Counted from the first letter of the stretch, positions 31,800-41,043 are shown. The stretch: 64,000 nt of DNA from Actinoplanes sp040639655 (GCF_040639655.1 NZ_JBFAAI010000016.1:124001-188000); one strand, 5' to 3'. The notes: a model not told the origin generated them from the letters alone. Made by a program: numbers and translations.

Positions 31800-32685
31800 C
31801 CGCGGCCCGATCGAGCAGTTCCTGCAGCATCAGCCCGTGCCGCACGTCGAGGACGTGCGGCACGCCGGCGCGTACGGCGGCGGCGAACTCGGCCCGCAGC
31901 ACCGGCCAGCACTGCCCGTGATCCACCGCGCCGAAGTCGAGTGCCAGGACCCCGGCCGGGCCGTACAGCTCGATCCCGGCGTCGGAGGCCGTCAGCCCGA
32001 CGGCCCCGGACAGCGACATCTGGCTGACCGCACCGCCGTGGTGCCGGCAGGTCAGTTCGATCCAGCGGCGGCTGTCGCCGGTGGCGTGCACCTGCTCGAT
32101 CGGGCCGAGGGCGGCGCCGGCCAGGTCCAGCAGGTGGGGGCCGAGGTCGTACAGGGCACCGCGGGTCAGCCGCCATCCGGTGGCCATCGAGCCGTTCAGG
32201 AACGCGCCGTGCAGGTAGCGGCTGCGGGCGCCGGTCGCGTCGAAGTCCGCCGCCGCGCTCAGGAACGCGCGCGTGGCGGGGTGGTAGCGCTTCGTCAGCA
32301 CCAGCTGAGTGACCACACCCGCCTCGGCCACGGCCTCCGCGACGGCCCGCGCGCCGCCGGGATCGAGGGCGAGCGGCTTCTCCAGCAGCAGGGCCTTTCC
32401 GGCGCGGGCGGCGCGGGGCGCGAGTTCGGCCTGCACGTCCGGCGGCACGGCGAAGGCGACGGCCTCACATCGGGAGAGCAGATCCTCGTACGAGACGGCG
32501 GCGTACGTGCCCAGCCGGGCGGCCAGTTCCCCGGCGGCGCCGGCGCGGCGGGCCCAGACGGCGGCGAGCCGGGTCTCGGGGCCGGCGGCCAGCACCGGGC
32601 CGTGCATCGTCGCGGCCCACGGCCCGGCGCCGACCAGTCCGACGTCGACCGGCGGCGTGCGGTGGTTCCATTCCATGACGGACAT
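31786..32685 (-). CDS. Gfo/Idh/MocA-family oxidoreductase
   Basis: 299 residues. The N-terminal Rossmann motif is GLVGAGPWAATMHGPVL. AVAFAVPPDVQAELAPRAARAGKALLLEKPLALD contains the family EKP motif, whose Lys is catalytic. The C-terminal domain is the usual substrate-binding sandwich, with YDLGPHLLDLAGAALG. These enzymes oxidise or reduce sugar hydroxyls, inositols or 3-keto sugars with NAD(P). It lies 13 bases downstream of the ROK gene on the same strand and therefore belongs to the carbohydrate cluster to the right. Confidence 0.88.
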   Translation of the reverse strand: MSVMEWNHRTPPVDVGLVGAGPWAATMHGPVLAAGPETRLAAVWARRAGAAGELAARLGTYAAVSYEDLLSRCEAVAFAVPPDVQAELAPRAARAGKALLLEKPLALDPGGARAVAEAVAEAGVVTQLVLTKRYHPATRAFLSAAADFDATGARSRYLHGAFLNGSMATGWRLTRGALYDLGPHLLDLAGAALGPIEQVHATGDSRRWIELTCRHHGGAVSQMSLSGAVGLTASDAGIELYGPAGVLALDFGAVDHGQCWPVLRAEFAAAVRAGVPHVLDVRHGLMLQELLDRAAVSVR

Positions 32686-32698
32686 TCTGCGGGACGCC

Positions 32699-33934
32699 TC
32701 AGCAGCTCACCGGCACTCCGGCGGGCATCAGCCGCGCGAGTTCGGTGTCCACCGCGGCCGGCGCGTACACCTGGTCGACGACCATCGCGTACCCGCCGAT
32801 CACCGCCGAATGGGCTCCGAGCCGGCTCGCGCTGACCTCGAGATGGCGGGTCGACCGGGGCAGGGCGCACTGGTAGAGCACCTCCCGCACCCCGGTGACG
32901 AAGTGGATGTCGGCCAGGTCACCGGCGATGACGAGGACCGCCGGATTGACCATGCACACCACGGTGGACAGCACCTCACCGACCAGCTTGCCGGCCGTAC
33001 GGGCCAGGTGCACCGCCTCGGCGTGCCCGGACCGGATCCGCTCGACGAGCTCGGCGCCCGACGAGGTGCGGGTACCCGAGGCGGTGAGCCGCTGTGCCAG
33101 CGCCAGGCCGCTGGCCACCGCCGCCAGGCACCCGTAGAGGCCGCACTCGCACCGGGCCTCGCGATGCTCGTACAACCGGATGTGCCCGATGTCGCCGGCA
33201 CCGCCGTCGATGCCCCGGTAGACCTGCCCGTCGATGACCACGCCCGCGCTGATGCCGGTGGCGACCTTGACCAGCACGAGCGCCGGGCAGTCCGGATAGT
33301 GGACGGCCTGCTCCCCGAGCGCCATCAGATTGGCGTCGTTGTCCACGTAGACCGGCCGCTGCCAGCTGCGGCGCAGCCGCTCGGCGATCGGGTAGCCGTC
33401 CCAGCCGGGCATGAGCGGCGGCTGGGTGACCATGCCGGCGTCGAACTCGACCGGGCCGGGAACACCGACGGCGACCCCGCGGACCTGGCACGCGTCCCAG
33501 CCGGCCCTGGTCAGCACGCGCCGCAACGCGCCGTCGACCCAGGACAGCACCGCCTCCGGACCGTTGCCTATCTTGATCGGCTCGTGTTCCTCGGCGAGGA
33601 GCTGCCCGCTGAGGTCCACCACGGCGGCCCGGGCATGGTTGGCGCCGAGGTCGGCGACCAGCACCACGCCGTGAGCGGTGTCGAACTCCAGCAGCTCGGC
33701 GGGGCGCCCGCCGGTGGACTCCTCGAGACCGCCGGCGCGCAGGTAGCCGGCTGCCCGTAGCACGTCGATCCGCTGCGTGATGGTCGATCGGGACAGGCCT
33801 GTGTAGTTCTGCAGCTCGCCACGTGTCCGGGCACGGCCGGTACGAACCAGCCACAGCAGATGTCCTGCCGAGTTCTGGTTCCGGCCCCACCCATCCCTGG
33901 TCGGCACAGGCCGCTGACCCCTTCGCTCGCTCAC
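32699..33934 (-). CDS. ROK-family transcriptional repressor
   Basis: About 411 residues from GTG complement 33932-33934; the frame stays open to 34009 but without a better start. N-terminal MarR-like helix-turn-helix: GELQNYTGLSRSTITQRIDVL, then a wing (GGLEESTGGRPAELL). The ROK fold follows, with the nucleotide-type loop VADLGANHARAAVVDL, VDNDANLMALGE, and the zinc/sugar signature RCECGLYGCLAAVASG (CxCGxxGC). ROK repressors bind a sugar or sugar phosphate. It is divergent from the four-gene operon starting at 34121 and is the obvious candidate regulator. Confidence 0.9.
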   Translation of the reverse strand: MSERRGQRPVPTRDGWGRNQNSAGHLLWLVRTGRARTRGELQNYTGLSRSTITQRIDVLRAAGYLRAGGLEESTGGRPAELLEFDTAHGVVLVADLGANHARAAVVDLSGQLLAEEHEPIKIGNGPEAVLSWVDGALRRVLTRAGWDACQVRGVAVGVPGPVEFDAGMVTQPPLMPGWDGYPIAERLRRSWQRPVYVDNDANLMALGEQAVHYPDCPALVLVKVATGISAGVVIDGQVYRGIDGGAGDIGHIRLYEHREARCECGLYGCLAAVASGLALAQRLTASGTRTSSGAELVERIRSGHAEAVHLARTAGKLVGEVLSTVVCMVNPAVLVIAGDLADIHFVTGVREVLYQCALPRSTRHLEVSASRLGAHSAVIGGYAMVVDQVYAPAAVDTELARLMPAGVPVSC

Positions 33935-34120
33935 GATCGCCGGCCGACTACCAGCAAAGCAGGCTCTCACGCGGTACGGCGTGCGGACCACCGACACGGC
34001 CGGTTTCACCCCCGGGGGCGGCGACTATTGCCCGGCGACCCGGCATAAGGCAGCCGATTCTCATACGTAAGATCCCGCGTTCTGCCCGCGCGGCCGCGGT
34101 TAGTGCGATGAAATGTCCGA

Positions 34121-35170
34121 GTGTCCCTGACAGTGCAGATCACCTCTCCACGCCACGTCGAGGTGATCGACCAGCCCACCCCGCAATTGCGCGCCGGCCA
34201 CGTCCGGGTGCGTACCACCTACTCCGGAATCTCCGCCGGCACCGAACTGACCGCCTACCGCGGATCGAACCCGTACCTCACCCGGGCCTGGGATCCGGAC
34301 CTGCGCGTGTTCACCGAGGACGCCGGCGGCCTCAGCTATCCGGTCGCCGGGCTCGGCTACTCCGAGGTCGGCCAGGTGGTCGAGGTCGCCCCCGACGTCG
34401 CCGACGATCCCGGCCTGCCACCGGCCGGCACCCACGTGTGGGGCATCTGGGGTCACCGCGGCGAGGCGGTCCTACCGGCCGAGAAACTTCGCGGCTGTAC
34501 GGTGCCCGCCGGCCTCGACCCACTCGCCGCGACCTTCGCCCGCGTCGGTGCGGTCGCCCTCAACGCGGTTCTGGCCGCCGACATCCACCTCGGCGAGACC
34601 GTCGCCGTGTTCGGGCAGGGCGTGCTCGGCCTGCTGGCCACCCGGCTCGTCCGGCTCTCCGGCGGCACCGTCGTAGCGGTCGACGCCGTTCCGGCACGCC
34701 TCGAGAAGGCCCTCGAGTACGGCGCCGACACGGTCCTGGACGCCCGCGACGGCTCGGCCGGGCTGCACATCCGCAAGCTCACCGACGGACGTGGCGCCGA
34801 CGTGGCGATCGAGATCAGCGGCTCGTACCCGGCACTGCATGAGGCGGTCCGCTCGGTCGCGGTCGGCGGCCGGGTGGTGGCCGCCGGCTTCTACCAGGGC
34901 GACGGCACCGGCCTGCGCCTCGGTGACGAGTTCCACCACAACCGGGTGGCCCTGATCTGCTCGCAGATCGGCGGCGTACCGGCGGCCGTCGCCGGGCGCT
35001 GGGACCAGATCCGGCTCAACCAGACGTTCCTGCGGCTCGCCCGGGACCGGCGGATCGACCCGGCCGGGCTGGTCAGCCACGTCGTCCCGGTCCACGAGGC
35101 GGCGTCCGCCTTCCAGATGCTCGACCGCAGTCCACAGGAGGCACTTCAGGTGGTGTTGACATTCCCATGA
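34121..35170 (+). CDS. Zinc-type/MDR alcohol (polyol or sugar) dehydrogenase-like protein
   Basis: 349 residues from GTG 34121. The GroES-like N-terminal domain contains YSGISAGTELTAYRG, where a catalytic zinc Cys would be expected; no Cys is present there. The Rossmann loop AVFGQGVLGLLATRL and EISGSYPALHEAVRSVAVGGRVVAAGF are clear. This SGTE-type branch of MDR proteins lacks the structural zinc loop and is common in sugar-catabolic and bacteriochlorophyllide-like enzymes. It is first in a coupled operon (ATGA overlap with the next gene). Substrate unknown. Confidence 0.82.
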   Translation: MSLTVQITSPRHVEVIDQPTPQLRAGHVRVRTTYSGISAGTELTAYRGSNPYLTRAWDPDLRVFTEDAGGLSYPVAGLGYSEVGQVVEVAPDVADDPGLPPAGTHVWGIWGHRGEAVLPAEKLRGCTVPAGLDPLAATFARVGAVALNAVLAADIHLGETVAVFGQGVLGLLATRLVRLSGGTVVAVDAVPARLEKALEYGADTVLDARDGSAGLHIRKLTDGRGADVAIEISGSYPALHEAVRSVAVGGRVVAAGFYQGDGTGLRLGDEFHHNRVALICSQIGGVPAAVAGRWDQIRLNQTFLRLARDRRIDPAGLVSHVVPVHEAASAFQMLDRSPQEALQVVLTFP

Positions 35171-35985
35171 TCAAGATCTCTTGCCAGGAGCAGCTGCTGC
35201 CGGGCAACACGCTGCAGGAGAAGTTCGCGTTCGCCCGCGACGCCGGCTACGACGGCATCGAGGTGCGCGGCCACGGCGGCTTCCGGTTCCGCGACCGGCT
35301 GCCCGAACTGCGGCAGGCCGCCCGTGACGGCGTACCGATGCCCTCGGTCTGTGTCGACATGCCACACTTCTTCGCCGCCTTCGACCCGGATCTGCGCCGC
35401 GACGCCCTCGATCAGATGAAGTCGCAGCTGTCGGTGATCGCCGAGGTCGGCGGTCCCGGCGCGGTGGCCTGCACGCCCGCGTCCTGGGGGATGTTCTCGC
35501 GCCGGCTGCCGCCGTTCGAACCGCCCCGCAGCGAGGCCGAGGACCGGGCGGTGCTGCTGGACGGGCTCGCCGAGCTCGGTGAACACGCGGCCCGGGAGGG
35601 TGCGATCCTGGCGCTGGAGCCGCTCAATCGGTACGAGGACCACATGGTCAACCGGCTGGACCAGGCGGTCGAGCTGATCGAGGCGGCCGGGCTGACCTCG
35701 GTGAAGGTGCTCGCCGACACGTACCACATGAACATCGAGGAGGACGAGCCCACGTCGGCGCTGGCCCGGGCGGCGGCGCATCTGGGTCATGTGCAGGTGA
35801 GTGACTCCAACCGCTTCCAGCCGGGCGCCGGGCACCTGGACTGGGCGGCGCTGCTGGGCACTCTCGACGCCGTGGGTTACCGGGGGCACCTGGCCGTCGA
35901 GTGCCGGCTGCGCGGTGAACCGGCGACCGCGGTCGCGTCGATCCCGGGTTTCCTGCGCCGCCACGACCTGCTGGTCGCGGCATGA
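35167..35985 (+). CDS. TIM-barrel sugar-phosphate isomerase/epimerase-like protein
   Basis: 272 residues; ATG 35167 overlaps the upstream stop (ATGA). MIKISCQEQLLPGNTLQEKF and DAGYDGIEVRG open an AP-endonuclease-2-type (xylose isomerase-like) barrel. Metal ligands fit LEPLNRYEDHMVN (Glu), VLADTYHMNIEED (Asp, His), HVQVSDSNRFQPGAGHLDW (His, Asp) and AVECRLRG (Glu). Family members epimerise or isomerise ketoses, act on 3-keto sugars, or are IolE/IolI-like. The second gene of the ROK-controlled operon. Confidence 0.87.
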   Translation: MIKISCQEQLLPGNTLQEKFAFARDAGYDGIEVRGHGGFRFRDRLPELRQAARDGVPMPSVCVDMPHFFAAFDPDLRRDALDQMKSQLSVIAEVGGPGAVACTPASWGMFSRRLPPFEPPRSEAEDRAVLLDGLAELGEHAAREGAILALEPLNRYEDHMVNRLDQAVELIEAAGLTSVKVLADTYHMNIEEDEPTSALARAAAHLGHVQVSDSNRFQPGAGHLDWAALLGTLDAVGYRGHLAVECRLRGEPATAVASIPGFLRRHDLLVAA

Positions 35986-37310
35986 CGGCCACCGCTGTCG
36001 AGCCGGACCGTCAGCAGGCGTGCTCGCCGGCGTCCGGCGAACTGGACCGGGCGGCCCGGCGGGTGCTGCTCACCAACTGGCGTGGTCACGCCACCGTGCC
36101 GGCCGCCCGGCTCTATCCGCATCAGTGGAGCTGGGACTCGGCGTTCATCGCCATCGGGCTGCGGCACCTGTCCCCCGTCCGTGCGCAACGCGAGCTGGAG
36201 TCGCTGTTCGGCGCGCAGTGGCAGGACGGCCGGGTGCCGCACATCGTCTTCGACCCGCACGTGCCGGCCGACGCGTACTTCCCCGGTCCGTCGTTCTGGC
36301 GGTCCGGGCAGGCTCCCGGCGCACCGGGGGTGCCGACGTCGGGCATCGTCCAGCCGCCGGCGCATGCTCTCGCGGCGTGGGCGGTCCACACCGCCGACCC
36401 GGTGGCGTCCCGTGCCCGCGGGTTCCTGCCGCGCATCTATCCGCGGCTGGTCGCGTGGCACCGCTATCTGACGACCCGGCGCGATCTGACCGGCAGCGGG
36501 CTCATGTCGGTGGTGCATCCGTGGGAGTCCGGGATGGACAACAGCCCGGCCTGGGACGTGCCGCTGGCGCGGATCACGCCGGTGCCGGTCACCGAGTTCA
36601 CCCGCCGCGACCTGGACCACGCGGCGGCCGGGGAACGGCCCACCGACACCGACTACGGGCGGTACGTGCGGCTGGCGCGCGACTACCGGGACGCCGGGTA
36701 CGCCGACTCGCTCGGGGTGCACGGTTTCGCGGTGGAGGACCCGCTGTGCAACGCGTTGCTGGCCGCCGGTGAGCACGCGCTCGCGGCGATGGCCGCGGAG
36801 CTCGGGCTGCCCCCGGAGCGGCACCGGTCGGCCGCGGCGCGGATCGCCGGGAACATGACCACCATGTTGTACGACCCCGCGGCCGGCCTGTTCTTCCCGC
36901 GCGACGCGCACACCGGCCGCGTCCTGCGGTCGTACTCGGCCGGGGGTCTCATGCCGCTCGTCGTGCCGGACCTGCCGGTCGCCGCCGCCCTGGTCGAGAC
37001 GGCGCTCAGCGACCGGTTCCGGCTGCGCGACGCCTGTCCGCTGCCGTCCTACGACCTGACGGCCGGCGATCATGATCCGGGCCGCTACTGGCGTGGGCCC
37101 GGCTGGGTCAACACGAGCTGGCTATTCTGGCACGGGCTGCGCCTGCACGGCGAGCGGGCGCTCGCCGGCGACCTGCGCCGCCGTCTGCTCGGCCGGGTCC
37201 GGGACGCGGGTTTCCGGGAATATTTCGATCCGCTCACCGGCTCCGGTCACGGCACCGACGGTTTCGCGTGGACGGCGGCCCTGGTCCTCGATCTGCTGCG
37301 CACACCGTGA
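35982..37310 (+). CDS. MGH1/GH63-like (alpha/alpha)6-barrel glycoside hydrolase
   Basis: 442 residues; ATG 35982 overlaps the upstream stop (ATGA). YPHQWSWDSAFIAIGLRHL is the conserved opening of trehalase/GH63-like glucosidases (QWxWDS). VVHPWESGMDNSPAWD carries the ExGxDNSPxWD motif with the catalytic acid, and GYWRGPGWVNTSWLFW-type sequence (YWRGPGWVN) is present near residue 365. GTDGFAWTAAL closes the barrel. No signal peptide, so it acts inside the cell on an imported glycoside. Enzymes of this group hydrolyse glucosylglycerate, mannosylglycerate or related glycosides. Confidence 0.85.
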   Translation: MTATAVEPDRQQACSPASGELDRAARRVLLTNWRGHATVPAARLYPHQWSWDSAFIAIGLRHLSPVRAQRELESLFGAQWQDGRVPHIVFDPHVPADAYFPGPSFWRSGQAPGAPGVPTSGIVQPPAHALAAWAVHTADPVASRARGFLPRIYPRLVAWHRYLTTRRDLTGSGLMSVVHPWESGMDNSPAWDVPLARITPVPVTEFTRRDLDHAAAGERPTDTDYGRYVRLARDYRDAGYADSLGVHGFAVEDPLCNALLAAGEHALAAMAAELGLPPERHRSAAARIAGNMTTMLYDPAAGLFFPRDAHTGRVLRSYSAGGLMPLVVPDLPVAAALVETALSDRFRLRDACPLPSYDLTAGDHDPGRYWRGPGWVNTSWLFWHGLRLHGERALAGDLRRRLLGRVRDAGFREYFDPLTGSGHGTDGFAWTAALVLDLLRTP

Positions 37311-39124
37311 CCGGGCACTCGGTGGTCGCGGGCACCACCTGCCTGCTCACGGCCGTCGCCGGCGGCGATGTCACCGGCGACGGCACGGACGGGTTCTTCG
37401 CCGACGACTGCCGGCACCTGTCGCGGCTGGTGCTGCGCGTGCCGGGGGTGTCCCTGCGGGTGCTGCGCCGCGACGCGGCGGGCACGGTGTGCGTACCGGA
37501 CACCGGGCGGCATGCCGATGCGCCGTACGCGATCGTCCGGCGGCGCGAGGTCCGGCCCGGATGCCTCGCCGAGTCACTGGAGCTGACCAGTTTCGTCACC
37601 ACCGGACAGACCGTCGAGCTGGGCTACGAGCTGGCGGCCGACTTCGCCGACCAGTTCGAGTTGCGCTCGGCGGGAACGTTCGACAAGTCGGACGCGATCC
37701 GGGGTACGGACGTGTCGGGCGGGCGGCTGTCCTTCTCGTACGCGCGCCGGGGTTTCCGCCGCGGGACCACGGTCGGCGCCGAACCGGCCGCCGGCGTCTC
37801 CGCCGACGGATTGCGCTGGTCGGTCGAGCTGCCGCCACGGGGTACGGTCACGCTGCGGATCACCGTGACCGCCACACCGCCCGCCGCACCGCCGCCCCTG
37901 CCGGTGACGCCACCCGCCGCCGGACGCGCTCCCGCGGTGCTCCGCGACGACCTGACCCGCTGCGTACGTCAGGGGCTGGCCGACCTGGACGCGCTGACCA
38001 TGCCGGCGCCGGGCGTGCCGGGTGCGGTCGTGCCCGCCGCCGGGGCACCATGGTTCCTCACCGTCTTCGGCCGCGACAGCCTGCTCACCTCGCTGTTCGC
38101 GGTGCACCACCGGCCCGAGCTGGCCGCCGGCACGTTGCGGGTGCTGGCCGCCAGCCGGGGCCGGGTCGTGGACGAGTCCCGGGTGGAGGAGCCCGGCAAG
38201 ATCATTCACGAGTCCCGGCGCGGGGAACTCGCGACGACGGGCGAGGTGCCGTACGGCCGGTACTACGGTTCGGTGGACGCGACACCGCTGTTCCTCATGC
38301 TGCTCGCGGCCTATCACGAGGTGACCGGCGATGATCGGCTGGTCGTCGAGCTGGAGCCCGCGGCCCGCGCCGCGGCCGGCTGGATGTTCGGGCCGGGCGG
38401 TCTCGGCACCGGTTATCTGCGCTACCGCACCGACCTGCTGGGCCTGGTGCACCACTGCTGGAAGGATTCCGCCGACTCGATCGTCTTCGCCGACGGCACA
38501 CCGGCCACCGGGCCGATCGCGGTCGCCGAGGCGCAGGCGTACGCCTATCGCGCGTTGCACGGCACGGCCCGGCTCGCCGCCCGGGTGTGGGACGACCCGG
38601 CGTGGTCGGCGACGCTGACCACGGCCGCGGCGGACTTGCGTGACCGGTTCGCCGCCGACTTCCGCCTGGCGGACGGGTTCGTGGCGCTGGCCCTCGACGC
38701 GAACGGCGCGGCCGTCGACGCGGCGGCCTCCAACGCCGGTCATGTGCTGTGGTGCGGGCTGCTCGACGACGACTGGGCGGCCGTTGTCGCCGCCCGGCTG
38801 GCCGGCGACGAGTTCTTCTCCGGCTGGGGGGTGCGCACGCTGGCCGCCGGGCAGGTGCCGTATCACCCGATGTCGTATCACCGCGGTGGGGTGTGGCCGC
38901 ACGACACGGCGATCACCGCGGTCGCACTGGCGGCCGCCGGGCACCACGCCGGGGCGGCGGCCGTCGCGGACGGTCTGCTCGCCGCCGCCTCCTGGACGGG
39001 GGGCCGCCTGCCGGAGGTGATGACCGGCCTGGCCCGCGAACCGGGGAGCGGCCCGGTGCCGTACCCACATTCCTGCTCGCCGCAGGCATGGGCGGCCGCC
39101 GCGCCGCTGCTGCTGTCCTGGTGA
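37307..39124 (+). CDS. Glycogen-debranching-like glycosidase (GDE N-terminal bis-like)
   Basis: 605 residues; GTG 37307 overlaps the upstream stop (GTGA). The N-terminal beta domain has TGHSVVAGTTCLLTA…GTDGFFADDCRHLSRLVL, the amylo-alpha-1,6-glucosidase N-terminal module. A barrel follows, with WFLTVFGRDSLLTSL, GKIIHESRRGELA, YYGSVDATPLFLML, CWKDSADSIVF and YHRGGVWPHDTAI. It is cytosolic. Proteins of this kind are often mis-annotated as glycogen debranching enzymes, yet their neighbours, as here, suggest a small glycoside substrate. Last gene of the four-gene operon. Confidence 0.85.
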   Translation: MTGHSVVAGTTCLLTAVAGGDVTGDGTDGFFADDCRHLSRLVLRVPGVSLRVLRRDAAGTVCVPDTGRHADAPYAIVRRREVRPGCLAESLELTSFVTTGQTVELGYELAADFADQFELRSAGTFDKSDAIRGTDVSGGRLSFSYARRGFRRGTTVGAEPAAGVSADGLRWSVELPPRGTVTLRITVTATPPAAPPPLPVTPPAAGRAPAVLRDDLTRCVRQGLADLDALTMPAPGVPGAVVPAAGAPWFLTVFGRDSLLTSLFAVHHRPELAAGTLRVLAASRGRVVDESRVEEPGKIIHESRRGELATTGEVPYGRYYGSVDATPLFLMLLAAYHEVTGDDRLVVELEPAARAAAGWMFGPGGLGTGYLRYRTDLLGLVHHCWKDSADSIVFADGTPATGPIAVAEAQAYAYRALHGTARLAARVWDDPAWSATLTTAAADLRDRFAADFRLADGFVALALDANGAAVDAAASNAGHVLWCGLLDDDWAAVVAARLAGDEFFSGWGVRTLAAGQVPYHPMSYHRGGVWPHDTAITAVALAAAGHHAGAAAVADGLLAAASWTGGRLPEVMTGLAREPGSGPVPYPHSCSPQAWAAAAPLLLSW

Positions 39125-39195
39125 CCCGCCGAGGCCGCGTCCTCGGCTACCGCCCTGGTGACCGTCCCGGCAAGCTGGCGCCATCTGCGTGAATA

Positions 39196-39237
39196 TTGCC
39201 CTGGGACATCGATACCTCTAATCTGGGAGCGCTCCCA
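39196..39237 (+). promoter_or_regulatory. Promoter with CebR-type box for the GH6 cellulase
   Basis: A perfect TGGGAGCGCTCCCA (39224-39237), the consensus of the LacI-family cellobiose repressor CebR, directly follows a promoter-like pair: TTGCCC (39196-39201) and TAATCT (39219-39224) at 17-base spacing. A repressor on the box would cover the transcription start. The box is 25 bases upstream of the start codon. Confidence 0.85.
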
Positions 39238-39262
39238 AAGCATCCCAGGAGAGTGACCCCCG

Positions 39263-40612
39263 ATGTCCCGTCCCCGCGTCATAGCCATCGCCGCCGCCTG
39301 CACCACCCTGGCGGCGGCCGGCATCCTGATCGCCACCGGAACCGCCACCGCCGGCACGATCTCCGGAACCCTCTACCGTGACCCCGACACCCCGGTCGCC
39401 CGCTGGCTGCAGTCAAACCCCGGCGACTCGCGAGCCACCGTGATCCGCGACAAGGTCGCCAGTCAGCCGGCCACCCGCTGGCTGTCGAACTTCAACATCT
39501 CCACGATCGGCAGCGAGGTCGCCACCTACATCGGTGCCGCCAACGCCGCCGGGCAGATCCCCGCCCTGACCGTTTACGGCATCACCAACCGTGACTGCGG
39601 CGGTGCCAGTTCCGGCGGCGCCCCCGACCTCAACCAGTACCAGACCTGGATCGGCAACATCGCCCGCAACCTGGGCAGCCGGACCGTCGTCCTCAACCTG
39701 GAACCCGACTCGATCGCCCTGCTCACCTGCCTGAGCAGCAGCGAGATCGCCGCCCGCAACCAGGCCCTGCGGACCGCGACCCAGACGCTGAAGGCCGGCA
39801 ACCCCAACGCCAAGGTCTACCTCGACGGCGGCCACTCCGCCTGGAACAGCGCCGGCGAGCAGGCCTCCCGCCTCGTCGCGGCCGGGATCGCCGGCGCGGA
39901 CGGGTTCTACACCAACGCCTCCAACTTCCAGCCGACCAGCGCGGAGGCGGCGTACGGCCGATCGATCATCAATGCGCTGAACGGGCAGGGTGTCAGCGGG
40001 AAGCGGCAGGTGATCGACACCAGCCGCAACGGTGGCGCCAGTGGCGACTGGTGCGGTGACGACAACACCGACCGCCGGATCGGCCAATACCCGACGGTGA
40101 ACACCGGAGACGCGAACATCGACGGCTACCTGTGGATCAAGCCGCCGGGCGAGGCGGACGGCTGCCGGTACGCGGCCGGCTCGTTCCAGCCGGACCTCGC
40201 CCACAGCCTGGCCAGCACCGCACCCAACCCGCCGTCACCGTCCCCGACGTCCTCGCCGACCTCGTCACCCTCGTCCTCGCCCTCCTCGTCACCGTCCTCG
40301 TCACCGTCGTTCCCGGTCGGTCCCTGTGGCGCGACCCTGCGGGCGACGAGCACCTGGAACGGCGGCTACCAGGGTGAGGTCAAGGTCCAGGCCGGCAGTG
40401 GTACACCCGGCGGATGGACGGTCTCCTGGACCCTCCCCTCCGGATCCTCGATCAACCAGGTCTGGAACGGCACGCTGACCTCGTCGGGTTCCACCGTCAG
40501 CGTCCGCAACGTCTCATGGAACGGCAACCTCCCCGCGGACGGCTCCACCACCTTCGGGTTCATCGCCTCGGGCACACCCGGGACGCCGGCCCTCACCTGC
40601 ACCTCCCCCTGA
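39263..40612 (+). CDS. Secreted GH6 cellulase with C-terminal CBM2
   Basis: 449 residues. The signal peptide covers about 1-30 (AIAAACTTLAAAGILIATG). The GH6 domain is at about 33-315: RWLSNFNIST, PALTVYGITNRDCGG (catalytic-region Asp), VLNLEPDSIALLTC (Asp of the acid catalyst loop), KVYLDGGHSAW, and CGDDNTDRRIG…YLWIKPPGEADG with a further catalytic-type Asp. The Pro/Ser/Thr linker at about 320-350 leads to a family 2 cellulose-binding module with its two end cysteines (PCGATLRATSTWNGGYQ … LTCTSP). It is an extracellular endoglucanase or cellobiohydrolase. A CebR-type operator shows control by cello-oligosaccharide. Confidence 0.93.
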   Translation: MSRPRVIAIAAACTTLAAAGILIATGTATAGTISGTLYRDPDTPVARWLQSNPGDSRATVIRDKVASQPATRWLSNFNISTIGSEVATYIGAANAAGQIPALTVYGITNRDCGGASSGGAPDLNQYQTWIGNIARNLGSRTVVLNLEPDSIALLTCLSSSEIAARNQALRTATQTLKAGNPNAKVYLDGGHSAWNSAGEQASRLVAAGIAGADGFYTNASNFQPTSAEAAYGRSIINALNGQGVSGKRQVIDTSRNGGASGDWCGDDNTDRRIGQYPTVNTGDANIDGYLWIKPPGEADGCRYAAGSFQPDLAHSLASTAPNPPSPSPTSSPTSSPSSSPSSSPSSSPSFPVGPCGATLRATSTWNGGYQGEVKVQAGSGTPGGWTVSWTLPSGSSINQVWNGTLTSSGSTVSVRNVSWNGNLPADGSTTFGFIASGTPGTPALTCTSP

Positions 40613-40663
40613 GGTGGCGGCCCCGGGGCCGTGCCCGCACACGCGCCCCGGCCGGCCACCTCA
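40610..40663 (+). terminator. Long hairpin after the GH6 gene
   Basis: TGAGGTGGC (40610-40618) pairs with GCCACCTCA (40655-40663), with an inner GGCCCCGGGGCC stem. It starts on the stop codon. There is no T-run, so it acts either as a terminator or by protecting the transcript end. Confidence 0.5.
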
Positions 40664-40761
40664 CCGATCGCGGTCGCGGCCGACCCACCAACCGGCCGCG
40701 ACCGCGATCCCCTACCGGCGACGCACTCGCCCGGCAGTCTCACACGGGCCGGCCGGCAGCC

Positions 40762-41043
40762 TCAGACGGGCCGGCCGGCCGCTTGGCGGTTGCGGGCGTA
40801 GGCGCTACCAACGAAATGAGTCAGGTCGAGCAGTGCCGCGAGGACGACCCAGCCCCACTCCCAGCCGGTGAGCCCGATGCCGGGTGTGTAGAGGATGACG
40901 TACAGCAGGGTCGCGAACGGGAAGAACATCAGTCCCAGCAGCGGCCATGGGCCGCGTTCGGCGTGGCGAAGGACGGCAAGGGCGCGTTGGGCCGCGGACT
41001 TCTCAAGAAGGTCCCGGGCGCCGGCTGGATCTACACGGCACAC
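40762..41043 (-). CDS. Small two-helix membrane protein
   Basis: 93 residues from GTG complement 41041-41043; the exact start is uncertain. Two hydrophobic helices lie at about 37-52 (LLGLMFFPFATLLYVILY) and 63-80 (WEWGWVVLAALLDLTHFV). A short loop GIGLTGWEW joins them, and the tail SAYARNRQ is basic. The pattern PFATLLYVxLYxP…TGWEWxWVVLAxLLD is one I associate with conserved actinobacterial small membrane proteins of unknown function. It follows a stretch rich in GGGCCGGCCGG repeats. Confidence 0.55.
   Translation of the reverse strand: MCRVDPAGARDLLEKSAAQRALAVLRHAERGPWPLLGLMFFPFATLLYVILYTPGIGLTGWEWGWVVLAALLDLTHFVGSAYARNRQAAGRPV

Noticed and set aside
40730..40790. GGGCCGGCCGG direct repeats near the small membrane-protein gene
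   Set aside because: Low-complexity GC sequence; the copies are short and no mobile-element ends or target duplications are visible.
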